A DNA stretch of 64,000 nt. Source: an uncultured Planctomycetota bacterium. Lineage in GTDB: Bacteria > Planctomycetota > Brocadiia > CAIUPP01. Below are positions 1-8,016 of this stretch, piece after piece (the stretch's first letter is position 1; each line of letters opens with the position of its first letter). The stretch covers positions 124,001-188,000 of the forward strand of contig CAIUPP010000023.1 in assembly GCA_903901045.1 (NCBI GenBank), given 5' to 3'. The notes under the pieces are model-generated. The model was not told where the DNA came from. It did no database searches and saw only the letters and a list, made by a program, of their open reading frames with translations. The position numbers and the translations under genes were made by a program.

Positions 1-1029
1 GGAATCCAGCATGCCCTTCCCATCATCGCGCATGAGATGGACTTCCTGAGCCGTCCGCTGGTGGAGCAGTTGATCCGCCACGTCCTGCTGCGCATGCACC
101 GCGTGCACCTGGGCGGGTACGACCTTCTGCGCCAGATCGGGCGCGGCGGGATGGGCGTGGTGTTCCTCGCCGAGCAATTGAGCCTCAAGCGCCCGGTGGC
201 GCTCAAGCTGCTCATCCGGCGCGACATGAGCCAGCGCTTCGTGGACCGGTTCAAGCGCGAGGGGCGCGCCTGCGCCCAGATTCGCCACCAGAGCCTCGTC
301 GCCGCGTTCGACGTCGGCTCCGCCGACGGCTGGAACTACTTCTCGATGGAATACGTGGACGGCCCCACCATCAGCCGTCTCGTGCGCGAAGGGGGCGCCC
401 TCTCCGAACTGGAGGCGATCGGCATCGCCCGGCGGATCTCCGAGGCGCTCGCCTGCGCCCACGACGCCGGGATCATCCACCGCGACGTCAAGCCCGGGAA
501 CATCATGATCGGCTCCGCGGGCGTCCCCAAGCTGTGCGACCTGGGGCTGGCGCGCATCCGCAACGTGGATGAATCGGAATTGTACGAGCCGGGAACCACG
601 CTGGGCAGCCGGCGGTACATGTCCCCGGAGCAGGCGCGCGGCCTGGCGGGGGTGGACGCCCGCAGCGACATCTACTCCCTCGGGCTGACGCTCTTCTTCA
701 TGCTCACCGGCGTGCCCCCCTTCTCCGACGTGCCGAAGGACCAGGTGATGCTGGAGCATATCCGCGGGCTGCTGGAGTGGCCCGCCGATATCAACCCCAA
801 CATCAGCGATGAAGTCTCCGCCATCGTCTGGCGGATGGCGGCCAAGGAGCCGGACCGGCGTCCGCAGAGCGCGCACCAGGCGGTGGAGGAATTGCGCAAG
901 CTGGAAGAGAAGCTGAAGAAGGCCGTGGACTTCGGCCCCGCCAACACCGATACCTCCAAGCCCCCCACCGTGCGCGAAATTCAGGACGCGCGCGACCAGT
1001 CCGACGGGCCGAGAGAGAAGCCGCAGTGA
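1..1029 (+). CDS. Ser/Thr protein kinase, 5' end outside window
   Basis: Eukaryotic-type (Hanks) protein kinase that phosphorylates Ser/Thr on protein targets, probably cytoplasmic. The reading frame is open from base 1, with an in-frame ATG at 37 lying before the kinase core, so the true start and an N-terminal region probably lie upstream. Visible motifs in order are the glycine loop GRGGMGVVF, the lysine in VALKLL, HRDVKPGN with the catalytic Asp, DLGLA in place of DFG, and SPEQARG in place of APE. The kinase domain fills about residues 35-305 and the C-terminal 30 residues are charged and probably disordered. No transmembrane helix is visible in the part present. The short N-terminal helical stretch before the kinase resembles planctomycete-type kinases (family recollection). 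Confidence 0.93.
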   Translation, partial: GIQHALPIIAHEMDFLSRPLVEQLIRHVLLRMHRVHLGGYDLLRQIGRGGMGVVFLAEQLSLKRPVALKLLIRRDMSQRFVDRFKREGRACAQIRHQSLVAAFDVGSADGWNYFSMEYVDGPTISRLVREGGALSELEAIGIARRISEALACAHDAGIIHRDVKPGNIMIGSAGVPKLCDLGLARIRNVDESELYEPGTTLGSRRYMSPEQARGLAGVDARSDIYSLGLTLFFMLTGVPPFSDVPKDQVMLEHIRGLLEWPADINPNISDEVSAIVWRMAAKEPDRRPQSAHQAVEELRKLEEKLKKAVDFGPANTDTSKPPTVREIQDARDQSDGPREKPQ

Positions 1030-1040
1030 ACCGCCCTCTG

Positions 1041-1071
1041 TGATCGGTCGGATCCGACGAATCCGACTGGT
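1041..1071. repeat. GATCCGAC-type dispersed repeat
   Basis: Intergenic copy of a repeat built from GGTCGGATCCGAC and related words, just after the kinase stop codon. Related copies lie in the next gene at 1203-1230 and 1445-1483, and near 5393-5416 and 30545-30580. Confidence 0.6.
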
Positions 1072-1074
1072 CAC

Positions 1075-1824
1075 TTAAATGCCCACAATGCCCTTGCATT
1101 CCGGGTAGCCGGAGCAGCCCCAGAACTGCTTTCCAGCGTTCTTGCCTTTTTGGGCGGTGCGCAGGGACATGGGTTTGCCGCATTGGGGGCATGGGGGGAT
1201 GGTATCCGACCGTTCCGACGGACCGGACGGATGGTCGCTCTTTTGGCGGTTGCGCTCGGCCAGACGGGCGGTGGCCAGTTGTTCGCTGTACCCGCCCTCT
1301 TTGATAAATTGCGCTTCCAACGCCGCTATCTGCTTGTCGAGCAAGTAGTTGGCCTGGTTGATGAGACACAGCAGGGCATTCGCGCGAATGGCTGGATCAT
1401 CGTGGTCGAGCCATTGCGCGTAGAGCGCGTGGCGCTGTTCATCGGAAACATCCGTCGGATCCGACTGATCCGACGGATGTTTCTGGCCAACTTGCCGGAC
1501 CGCCAGCGCTTCGGGCGCGCCCGGCGCCCATCTTTGCAGACGACGGTGCCGCAGAAAGTCTTCGTAGTCAAGCAGCAGTTCCTCCAGGCTGGCGCGCGCG
1601 ACGTTGATCAACCGAAGTTCAGTCTGGGAGGAGGTGGCGGATGCGCGGCTGCCCTCGGCGATATTCTGCCGGCCACTGCGCGCGGCCTGCACCATTTGGT
1701 CGCTCATTCGCGAACGCGGTTCCAGGAAGCGCTCGCAGAACCAGTAGGTGGCATCGTAAATGAGGGTCGCAATCTGGAAACTGCGCAGATCGCGGTAGCC
1801 TCCGCTGGGCCTGATTTTCGCCAT
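1075..1824 (-). CDS. Four-helix-bundle suffix protein with C-terminal topoisomerase-type zinc finger
   Basis: 249 residues. Residues about 1-95 match the four-helix-bundle family related to the 23S rRNA intervening-sequence protein (motif NIAEGSRA followed by helices with LxxARASLEEL). Residues about 210-249 carry a four-cysteine zinc finger of the topoisomerase I C-terminal type (CPQCGKPM ... CSGYPEC). This combination matches a 'four helix bundle suffix domain' family; its function is unknown and nucleic-acid binding is an inference from the finger. Two low-complexity Ser/Asp/Pro linkers (around SDQSDPTD and SGPSERSD) are encoded by GATCCGAC-type repeats inserted in frame. The start is ATG with GAGGGG 7 bases upstream, 9 bases after the preceding gene's stop. 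It is last in a three-gene minus-strand operon. Confidence 0.8.
   Translation of the reverse strand: MAKIRPSGGYRDLRSFQIATLIYDATYWFCERFLEPRSRMSDQMVQAARSGRQNIAEGSRASATSSQTELRLINVARASLEELLLDYEDFLRHRRLQRWAPGAPEALAVRQVGQKHPSDQSDPTDVSDEQRHALYAQWLDHDDPAIRANALLCLINQANYLLDKQIAALEAQFIKEGGYSEQLATARLAERNRQKSDHPSGPSERSDTIPPCPQCGKPMSLRTAQKGKNAGKQFWGCSGYPECKGIVGI
1203..1230. repeat. GATCCGAC-type repeat inside a coding region
   Basis: CCGACCGTTCCGACGG-type sequence read in frame as a Ser/Pro/Arg/Asp linker just before the zinc finger of the four-helix-bundle protein. Confidence 0.6.
1445..1483. repeat. Perfect 17-bp inverted repeat of the GATCCGAC family inside a coding region
   Basis: Arms at 1445-1461 and 1467-1483 are perfectly complementary (GAAACATCCGTCGGATC and its reverse complement) around a 5-base loop. 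The sequence is translated in frame as part of the SDQSDPTD linker. Confidence 0.85.
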
Positions 1825-1833
1825 ATTGTCCCC

Positions 1834-2508
1834 TCACATCTGCGGCGCGGTTTCCAGATAGAACTGCCCGTTGTTCCCGATCCGGAAGAGATAGATCAGC
1901 CCCGGCTTGAGTTGCTGATAGACATCGTTGCCATACACAGCGCTGATCCCGGCGTCGTGAAGCCGCAGCGGGTCGTTCGACAATTTCCATATCTCCGTCC
2001 AGAACAACGCGCGGTCCCGCGTGGAGAGCGCGCTGGAGATCGCGGAGTAGCGGCGCAACTCGCTGCCGGGCGTCTCGATCAGGAACCCATCCTCCGGCTT
2101 CATCTTCTCCCCGTAGACGCGCCGCCACAGGTACAGCGCGCGGCTGCGCCCGTCGGAGACGTATTGCGGCGCAAATTTGACGATCAGCGCATCGAAATGC
2201 ACGACGTCCCCCTCAATGTCGTACTCCTTCTCCAGCACGATGCGGCGCGGCTCGTCGCGCTGAGTCTCCACGAAACGCACGCGCGTGACGAGCCGCCCGT
2301 CACGCATTTCCTGCGTGAGCACTTTGGCGTAGCCGATCTGGCTTTCCGCCGTGAGGTTGGCAACCGCCTGCCGCAGTTTGCGGTTCTCATTGAGCAGGTC
2401 GAAGAGCGTGCGCCCCGCGCTCCAAAACAGCTTGAAGCAAACCGCCGCGGTGATGGCCACCACAATGACGAGGACAATCAGCAGCACTTTTCCGGCAGTG
2501 ATTTTCAT
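1834..2508 (-). CDS. Membrane-anchored protein of unknown function
   Basis: 224 residues. One clear N-terminal transmembrane helix (about residues 8-30, VLLIVLVIVV) with a short positive N-terminus, then about 190 residues expected outside the cytoplasm. A heptad-like stretch follows the helix (LFDLLNENRKLRQAVANL), suggesting a short coiled coil. I do not recognise the domain. It lies between a lipoprotein gene (12 bases upstream) and the four-helix-bundle gene in the same operon, which suggests a cell-envelope role, but no specific function can be assigned. Confidence 0.75.
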   Translation of the reverse strand: MKITAGKVLLIVLVIVVAITAAVCFKLFWSAGRTLFDLLNENRKLRQAVANLTAESQIGYAKVLTQEMRDGRLVTRVRFVETQRDEPRRIVLEKEYDIEGDVVHFDALIVKFAPQYVSDGRSRALYLWRRVYGEKMKPEDGFLIETPGSELRRYSAISSALSTRDRALFWTEIWKLSNDPLRLHDAGISAVYGNDVYQQLKPGLIYLFRIGNNGQFYLETAPQM

Positions 2509-2520
2509 TCCTATTCGCCT

Positions 2521-3459
2521 CTAATCGCCGTTCTTCGCGGGAGCCGCCATCTGCGCCAGATACAGCCGCCAGGCCGGCTCCAGTTCGGAGGGGGGGACGC
2601 CGAACGCGTGCGCAAACTGCGCGACCGGCGGCTCGCCCACGTGCACCTGGTCCAGGTATTTCTTCATCGCCGCGGGGCCGTCCTCCGTCTGGGTCATCAG
2701 GAACTGCGTCAGCGCCCAGGCGCGCGCCACTCCCTTGGCATCGAGCGTTCCCTGCGGCGGCACGTTCACCAGCGCCGCAAGTGCCCCTTCCATCCGCTCC
2801 TCCGCCTCGCCGCGAAGCTGGTCGAGCGCGGCATCATTCGGCAGGCCATACGGAGGCCCCGACTCAAAGTAAAAGGCCAGTCCTTCCCGAATCCATGGGG
2901 GGGCTTCCAGAAAACGGTCGGTGACCGCAAAGCCGGCGACCTGGTGGCGCAGCAGGCGGAGCGTTTCCTGCGGGTTGCTCTGGCGCGCGAGGGCGATGAC
3001 GCCCCCCTGCGGCGTATAGAAGCAGACCGCGTCCGAATCGACCGGCCCGGGGGAAGCCACCGCCATGTACGCGAGCAGGATGGGGCGCGTGTCGAAAAGA
3101 TGGATGGTCAACAGGGTGTCGGAGGGTGTGAGTTTCAGGAGCTTCTTCAAATCCGAGAGCGTCCCGACGGCCTCCTTCAGCAGCGACTGCGCTTCCGCCT
3201 CGTCACCGTGGGTCAGAATGACGACATGTCCCTGCGCGTATCGCGTCTCCGGGGGCAGCGGCGTTTCAGGGGGCTTGGCGGCTTCGGGGGCCGCCGGCGC
3301 GGGGTAGGGTTCGGGCGCCATGGGATATACGCGCACCGGAGGGATATGCCCGGTTCCCTCGCTCCTGGCAGCGTTCCTGGAGGCGCACCCTCCCATCCAC
3401 AGCAGCGCGGCGCAACAAAGCGCCGACCATGCGGCCCGGCGGCTCAGGTTTGTTTTCAT
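2521..3459 (-). CDS. Lipoprotein with a degenerate MA-type peptidase fold
   Basis: 312 residues, first gene of the operon. A signal peptide with lipobox (LLWMGGC, Cys at about residue 25) predicts lipidation after export. A Pro/Glu-rich segment follows (about 45-75). The region at about 165-205 reads LRHQVAGF followed by PPWIREGLAFYFE, which lines up with the HExxH-(about 20)-PxWxxEGLAxYxE layout of DUF1570/peptidase-MA-like gluzincins. The zinc-site Glu and second His are missing, so peptidase activity is unlikely; a binding or structural role is my inference. The start ATG has GAGG 3 bases upstream. Confidence 0.75.
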   Translation of the reverse strand: MKTNLSRRAAWSALCCAALLWMGGCASRNAARSEGTGHIPPVRVYPMAPEPYPAPAAPEAAKPPETPLPPETRYAQGHVVILTHGDEAEAQSLLKEAVGTLSDLKKLLKLTPSDTLLTIHLFDTRPILLAYMAVASPGPVDSDAVCFYTPQGGVIALARQSNPQETLRLLRHQVAGFAVTDRFLEAPPWIREGLAFYFESGPPYGLPNDAALDQLRGEAEERMEGALAALVNVPPQGTLDAKGVARAWALTQFLMTQTEDGPAAMKKYLDQVHVGEPPVAQFAHAFGVPPSELEPAWRLYLAQMAAPAKNGD

Positions 3460-3590
3460 ATCCTCGTTCCCATGCCATATTGATCAAGGCGAAACCAGAG
3501 CTATTCTAGCTAACCGCCGGGCGGTTGGCTACAGGGCGGACCTTGCGACGGTTCGTCCAGTCCCTCGCATGGTTACTGCACGCGCTCCCT

Positions 3591-3619
3591 TTGACGAAGC
3601 GCGCACCACTTGTTATCTT
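3591..3619 (+). promoter_or_regulatory. Sigma70-type promoter for the amidohydrolase gene, nearly leaderless
   Basis: TTGACG (3591-3596), 17 bp, TATCTT (3614-3619). Transcription should begin near 3626, only about 3 bases before the ATG at 3629, and no ribosome binding site is visible. Confidence 0.6.
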
Positions 3620-3628
3620 GCCTGCATT

Positions 3629-4426
3629 ATGAGAATTATCGATTTTCACACCCATGCCTTTCCGGACCGTCTCGCCAAGCGCGCGATGCCCGCGCTGGAG
3701 CGGGAGGGGAAGATCAAGAGCTTTCACGACGGGAAGGTCGCTTCCCTCCTGCGCTGCCTGGATGCCGCCGGCATCGAGCGCGCGGTCCTCTGCTCCATCG
3801 CCACCAAGCCGGAGCAGTTCCCGGCCATCCTGAAATGGTCAAAAGAGGTCTCCTCGGAGCGACTGGTCCCCTTCCCCTCCATTCACCCCGCCGACCCCGA
3901 AGCGATTGCGCGGATACACGCCATCCGCGATGCGGGGTTCCAGGGAGTGAAAATCCACCCGTTCTACCAGGAGTTCGCGCTGGATGAGCCGCGCATGCTC
4001 CCCCTGTTCGAAGTGATGCAGGAGCTCAACCTGATCGTGGTGTGCCATTGCGGCTTCGACATCGCTTTCCCGCGCGAACGGCGGGGCGACCCGCAGAAGA
4101 TTCTGCGCCTGCATCAGACTTTCCCCAGGCTCAAGTTCATCGCCACGCACATGGGAGCGTGGGAGCAATGGGAGGACGTGGAGCGCCTGCTGATCGGCAA
4201 GCCGGTCTACCTGGAGACTTCCTTCTCCATCGAACTGCTGGGCCGCGACCGCGCGCGCCGGATGGTCCTCGCGCACCCGAAGGAGTACGTGCTTTTCGGC
4301 ACCGATTCCCCATGGACCGGCCAGCGGGAGAGCATCCGCTCCGTTCAGGATCTGGAGCTCGGGCAGGAACGGGAGGAGGCGATGCTCTTCGGCAACGCCG
4401 ACCGCCTCCTGCAGGAGACGCGCTGA
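3629..4426 (+). CDS. Amidohydrolase family protein (metal-dependent hydrolase)
   Basis: 265 residues. TIM-barrel hydrolase of the amidohydrolase-2 type: starts with the metal-binding FHTHAFPD motif, followed by conserved CHCGFD (about residue 140), ATHMGAWEQWEDV (about 170) and a late FGTDSPW (about 230) carrying the catalytic Asp. The substrate is unknown; family members hydrolyse or decarboxylate small organic acids, or act on C-N and C-O bonds. The ATG at 3629 was chosen because FHTHAF is normally within 10 residues of the start, although the frame is open further upstream. The stop overlaps the ATG of the next gene (TGATG), so the two are co-transcribed. Confidence 0.85.
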   Translation: MRIIDFHTHAFPDRLAKRAMPALEREGKIKSFHDGKVASLLRCLDAAGIERAVLCSIATKPEQFPAILKWSKEVSSERLVPFPSIHPADPEAIARIHAIRDAGFQGVKIHPFYQEFALDEPRMLPLFEVMQELNLIVVCHCGFDIAFPRERRGDPQKILRLHQTFPRLKFIATHMGAWEQWEDVERLLIGKPVYLETSFSIELLGRDRARRMVLAHPKEYVLFGTDSPWTGQRESIRSVQDLELGQEREEAMLFGNADRLLQETR

Positions 4427-5385
4427 TGGGGGCCGGCGACCACGCGCAGGAACAGAACGACAAGGGCGCAGCATGCTGCGCCCCTACGGCCCGGAAGGGT
4501 GCGGCGGAGCGGGCCGGAGATTTGACGTTCGAGACGATCGCGGGGCGGCGCGTTTGCCTGCGCAGCGACCATTCGCAGGTGCGGGAATTGGCCGCCATGG
4601 CGGACGCCGCTCTCGCGTCGCTCCCCGGCGCGGCGGTGCTGCGCGACCATTCGCGCAATTTCGTCGTCAAACTCCCGCGCCCCGCCGGAGGACCGACGCT
4701 CTACTGGAAGAGCTTCCGCGCCGAGGGCTGGGTGGAGCGGCTCAAAGACCTCTTCCGCCCCTGCCCCGCCGCGCGGGCATGGCGCGGCAGCCTGCGCCTC
4801 CAGGAAGCCGGAATCGCGACCGCTCCCCTGGTGGCTTGCGGCAAGCCGGGGCCCGGCCGCGCTCCTTCCTTCCTCATTACGGAAGAGTTGCAGGATTGCC
4901 GGTCCGTCAACAAGTGGCTGGCGCATTTCCACGAGGATCCGGCCCGCTTCGCGCGGCAGAAGCACCAGTTGATGCGCCGCGTCGGGAGGATGCTGGCGAC
5001 AATGCATCAGGCGAAGCTGTACCACACCGACATGCGCCCAGGCAATATTCTCGTCCGGCTGAGCGACTCGGGGGAATTCGACCTCTTCCTGATCGACACC
5101 GACCGGGTGATGCGCACGCGGCTGAGGGGATGGAGAGAGTCGCGCCGGAACCTGATGCAGGCGATGTTCAGCCCGTCGCCGGAAATGACGATGACCGACC
5201 GGATGCGAATCGCGGGGGCTTACGCCGAGGCGAGGGGATTGGAGCCGCTGCGGACCGCGCGGCGCGCGCTGTTCCTGAGTTCCTGCCGCTGGCTGCGCCG
5301 CCGGCTCCGCGCATTGGTTCGCGCAAAGCCACAGGTCGGGCCGAAGCCGAGGGGGCTGCTGGCGAGGCTGGAGAAGCTGCCGTAG
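4426..5385 (+). CDS. Lipopolysaccharide kinase family protein (KdkA/WaaP-like)
   Basis: 319 residues. Protein-kinase-like fold of the lipopolysaccharide core kinase family, which phosphorylates Kdo or heptose in the inner core at the cytoplasmic face. Motifs: a lysine in LYWKSFR (about 90), YHTDMRPGNILV (about 200, HxD and Asn of the catalytic loop) and LIDTDRV (about 222, metal-binding Asp). The C-terminal 50 residues are very basic, fitting membrane association. The first 30 residues precede the conserved domain and are partly encoded by a GCATGC palindrome (reads GAACCAPT). It overlaps the amidohydrolase stop by one base. Confidence 0.85.
   Translation: MGAGDHAQEQNDKGAACCAPTARKGAAERAGDLTFETIAGRRVCLRSDHSQVRELAAMADAALASLPGAAVLRDHSRNFVVKLPRPAGGPTLYWKSFRAEGWVERLKDLFRPCPAARAWRGSLRLQEAGIATAPLVACGKPGPGRAPSFLITEELQDCRSVNKWLAHFHEDPARFARQKHQLMRRVGRMLATMHQAKLYHTDMRPGNILVRLSDSGEFDLFLIDTDRVMRTRLRGWRESRRNLMQAMFSPSPEMTMTDRMRIAGAYAEARGLEPLRTARRALFLSSCRWLRRRLRALVRAKPQVGPKPRGLLARLEKLP
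4464..4487. repeat. GCATGC palindrome inside the KdkA-like gene
   Basis: Perfect 20-base palindrome GGGCGCAGCATGCTGCGCCC (4464-4483) followed by CTAC. Read in frame as GAACCAPT near the N-terminus. One of six related palindromes in the window. Confidence 0.9.
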
Positions 5386-5417
5386 GGACTACGGCATCGG
5401 ACGGATCCGGACTGTCA

Positions 5418-6746
5418 TCAGGCTTCCTTCGGCCGCTTGTCGATCACGCGCACCGCTTTCCCCTCCGAGCGCGGCAGCGTGCCCGGCTCCACGAGAGTAA
5501 TCTTCGGCGTGATGCTCAGCGCCTCCGCCAGCCGCTTCTGAACGTCCGACTCCAGCCGATGCAGGTTCTTCATCTCGTCGGAGAGCATCTGCTCGGTGAT
5601 TTCGATCTTCACCTCCAGCGAGTCGATCGACCCCTGGCGATCCACGATGATCTGGTAGTTCGGGCTGGTCCCCTGCATTTCGAGGAAGGCGTGCTCGATC
5701 TGCGTCGGGAAGACGTTGACGCCGCGGATGATGAGCATATCGTCGCTGCGGCCGGTGACGCGCGCCATGCGCGCCATCGTGCGTCCGCAGGCGCAGGTGG
5801 CCAGGTCGAGCCGGGTAATGTCGCGGGTGCGGTAGCGCAGCACCGGCTGCGCCTCGCGAGTGAGGTTGGTCAGCACCAGTTCGCCGGTGGAGCCCGGGGG
5901 CAGCACTTCGCCGCTTTCCGGGTCGATGATCTCGGGGTAGAAATGGTCCTCGAAAATGTGCATCCCCTTGCACTCCGGCCCCTCGCCGCTGACGCCGGGG
6001 CCGATCAGTTCGCTCAGCCCGTAGTTGTCATAGCCGTGGATGCCGTAGAGGCTGAACATCCGCTGGCGCATCTGCTCCGACCAGGGCTCCCCCCCGAGGC
6101 AGGCGGTGCGCAGGCGGGTCTGCTTGATCAGGTCCAGCCCCATCTCCCCGGCGACTTCGCAGATGTGCATGGCGTAGGAAGGGGTGCAAACGACGTGCGT
6201 GGTGCCGAAGTCCTGAATCAATTGGAGGTGGCGGCGCGTGTTGCCGCTGGCCGCCGGGACCACCGTGGCCCCCACCCGCTCCGCTCCGTAGTGCAGGCCA
6301 AAGCCGCCGGTGAACAGGCCGTACCCGAACGCCACCTGAACGACGGAGTCCTGCGTGACCCCCGCCATGACGAGGAAGCGCGCGACCATATCGGACCACA
6401 TTTCAAGGTCTTTGCGGGTGTAGCCGACGACGGTGGACTTGCCGGTGGTGCCGGAGGAGGCGTGCACGCGCACCACCTCGCGCCGGGGGACGGCCAGCAG
6501 GCCAAAGGGGTAGTTGCGGCGGAAGTCCTCCTTGACGGTGAACGGGATGCGGCGGAAATCGCCGAAGCTGTTGATCTGATCCGGCCGGACGCCCGCGGCG
6601 TCGAGCCGTTCCTTGTAGAACGGGACGCGTTCATGCACACGCGCCACGGTCTCGCGGATGCGCTTCAGTTGCAGCGCTTCGATCTGCGGGCGCGGCAGGG
6701 TCTCCAGTTCGGGTTGCCACATCTGCTGCATGGTCGTTAGTCCCAT
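5418..6746 (-). CDS. paaK: Phenylacetate-CoA ligase (first copy)
   Basis: 442 residues, normal for PaaK. AMP-forming acyl-CoA ligase activating phenylacetate or another aryl acid to its CoA thioester in the cytoplasm. Visible: the nucleotide-binding loop SSGTTGKS (about 93), a GYDNYGLSE region (about 238), YRTRDITRLD (about 300), and a typical PaaK C-terminal lid domain ending RVIDKRPKE. A second paaK lies at 8017-9321 and a tandem-ACT protein just upstream, an association I recall from other anaerobes. The ATG at 6746 lacks a strong ribosome binding site; ATG at 6731 is an alternative. Confidence 0.93.
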   Translation of the reverse strand: MGLTTMQQMWQPELETLPRPQIEALQLKRIRETVARVHERVPFYKERLDAAGVRPDQINSFGDFRRIPFTVKEDFRRNYPFGLLAVPRREVVRVHASSGTTGKSTVVGYTRKDLEMWSDMVARFLVMAGVTQDSVVQVAFGYGLFTGGFGLHYGAERVGATVVPAASGNTRRHLQLIQDFGTTHVVCTPSYAMHICEVAGEMGLDLIKQTRLRTACLGGEPWSEQMRQRMFSLYGIHGYDNYGLSELIGPGVSGEGPECKGMHIFEDHFYPEIIDPESGEVLPPGSTGELVLTNLTREAQPVLRYRTRDITRLDLATCACGRTMARMARVTGRSDDMLIIRGVNVFPTQIEHAFLEMQGTSPNYQIIVDRQGSIDSLEVKIEITEQMLSDEMKNLHRLESDVQKRLAEALSITPKITLVEPGTLPRSEGKAVRVIDKRPKEA

Positions 6747-6761
6747 CCATATGAAGTTGTT

Positions 6762-6872
6762 TCACCACGGAGTACACGGAGAGCCACGGAGAACGGAAAG
6801 ACGAGAGAGACCGACCATGCTGTTTCCCTGCCTTGCCGCTCTCCGTGGCCCTCCGTGGCCCTCTGTGGTGAG
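6762..6872. repeat. ACGGAG-type inverted repeat, copy 1
   Basis: Left arm begins TCACCACGGAGTACACGGAG; the right arm ends CTCCGTGG...CTCTGTGGTGA. The arms are imperfect reverse complements separated by about 50 bases. The same design occurs at about 20748-20957 and 26676-26834. Confidence 0.8.
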
Positions 6873-6879
6873 ATATCTG

Positions 6880-7311
6880 TCATTGGCCCAGAACGTCGAT
6901 CCTGTTCATCACGCCGATGCCTGCCGCAGTGAGTTTCTTGATGGCGGTCTGGCTGTCTTCGAAGCGGAAGATGAGGGCGGCGCGCTTGGTGCGGATGGAG
7001 GAGAAGGCGTACATGTACTCGACGTTCACCTTCTCGCGGCTGAGCACGTCCAGAATGTCGGCCAACCCGCCGGGCTTGTCCTCCACTTCGACGGCCAGCA
7101 CGTCGTTGCCCACCACGGTGAAGCCGGCCTTCTTCAGGGTCTCATGGCCGGCGTCCGGGTCGGAGACGATCAGCCGCAGAATGCCGAAATCCGCCGTGTC
7201 GGCGAGGCTGAGCGCGAGGATGTTGATCTTGCGGTCGGCCAGCGCGCGGCACGCGGCCCCCAGACGCCCGGAACGGTTTTCGATGAACAATGAGAGTTGC
7301 TTGACGAACAT
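6880..7311 (-). CDS. Tandem ACT-domain protein
   Basis: 143 residues forming two ACT domains (about 1-70 and 71-143), each with the beta-alpha-beta pattern and the Gly-rich turn (ENRSGRLGA; EDKPGGLADIL). Free-standing ACT pairs bind amino acids or aryl acids and regulate partner enzymes. The position upstream of a paaK on the same strand suggests it senses the ligase substrate or an aromatic amino acid. The ATG has GGAGGG 7 bases upstream. Confidence 0.88.
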   Translation of the reverse strand: MFVKQLSLFIENRSGRLGAACRALADRKINILALSLADTADFGILRLIVSDPDAGHETLKKAGFTVVGNDVLAVEVEDKPGGLADILDVLSREKVNVEYMYAFSSIRTKRAALIFRFEDSQTAIKKLTAAGIGVMNRIDVLGQ

Positions 7312-7340
7312 GGTGCGCCCTCCATAATTCTGTGCCTGGA

Positions 7341-7628
7341 CTATCCAATTTCAACGAGGGACTTGACGCGCGCGTGGATGCGGTGCGTACTCAAATCGTA
7401 GTTCGTCTGCGCGTTCATCCAGAACTCGGCGGACGTGGACAGCGCCGCCGACAGCAGTTGCGCCGTTTCCGGAGTGATACTGCGCTTGCCCCGCACAATT
7501 TCATTGATGCGGCGGACCGTCACGCCGATGTGCTTTGCCAGCGCAGTCTGCGTGATACCAAGCGGGACGAGAAATTCTTCCTGGAGAATCTCGCCAGGAG
7601 ATGTCGCCGTTCGATGCTTGGGAATCAT
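7341..7628 (-). CDS. higA: HigA-family antitoxin (XRE helix-turn-helix)
   Basis: 95 residues. Starts with the HigA signature SPGEILQEEFL (about 10), then a helix-turn-helix (TALAKHIGVTVRRINEIVRGKRSITPETA). It neutralises the adjacent toxin and represses the operon by binding the promoter. The ATG has AGGAGGAGG upstream and lies 12 bases after the toxin stop; toxin-first order is typical of HigBA. Confidence 0.93.
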   Translation of the reverse strand: MIPKHRTATSPGEILQEEFLVPLGITQTALAKHIGVTVRRINEIVRGKRSITPETAQLLSAALSTSAEFWMNAQTNYDLSTHRIHARVKSLVEIG

Positions 7629-7640
7629 TTCGTCCTCCTC

Positions 7641-7937
7641 CTATCCGCCATGGTAGTCCACGATGCGCACATGGTGAGCCGCGCCATCTTTCCACTGGAA
7701 GACAACTCTCCATTGGCTGTTAACTCGAATGCTGTAACAGCCGCGCAGGTCGCCGCGCAACGCTTCGAGCCTGTTCCCGGGGGGCGTCCGCAAGTCCTGA
7801 ACGGCATGCGCGTAATGGATCATATCCAGCTTTCTCCAGGCGGTCCCCCAGATATCTCGCGGGATGCGCAGCGTTTGTTTTGAACGCAGCCCATGATACA
7901 CATCCTCGGTTGCTCTATCGCCAAATGAGGCGATCAT
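7641..7937 (-). CDS. higB: HigB-family toxin (RelE/ParE fold)
   Basis: 98 residues, normal for HigB. Visible family features are the opening MIASFGDRATEDVYHG, an LDMIHYA helix, a GCYSIRVNSQWRVVFQW core and the ending VRIVDYHGG. HigB toxins are ribosome-dependent mRNA endonucleases. The ATG at 7937 was chosen over a longer frame because GGGGAG stands 5 bases before it and the protein then matches family length. The pair sits between two paaK-region genes without obvious transposon ends. Confidence 0.92.
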   Translation of the reverse strand: MIASFGDRATEDVYHGLRSKQTLRIPRDIWGTAWRKLDMIHYAHAVQDLRTPPGNRLEALRGDLRGCYSIRVNSQWRVVFQWKDGAAHHVRIVDYHGG

Positions 7938-7959
7938 GCCGCTCTCCCCAGGCGCCTGA

Positions 7960-7970
7960 AGTATACCACA
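7960..7970 (-). promoter_or_regulatory. Probable extended -10 promoter of higBA
   Basis: On the minus strand TGTGGTATACT contains TG-N-TATACT, about 23 bases upstream of higB. No convincing -35 is visible. Confidence 0.45.
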
Positions 7971-8016
7971 TAACCGCCTAGCGTGCATCCCGCGAACTGC
8001 CGACGACCCGCATGAA

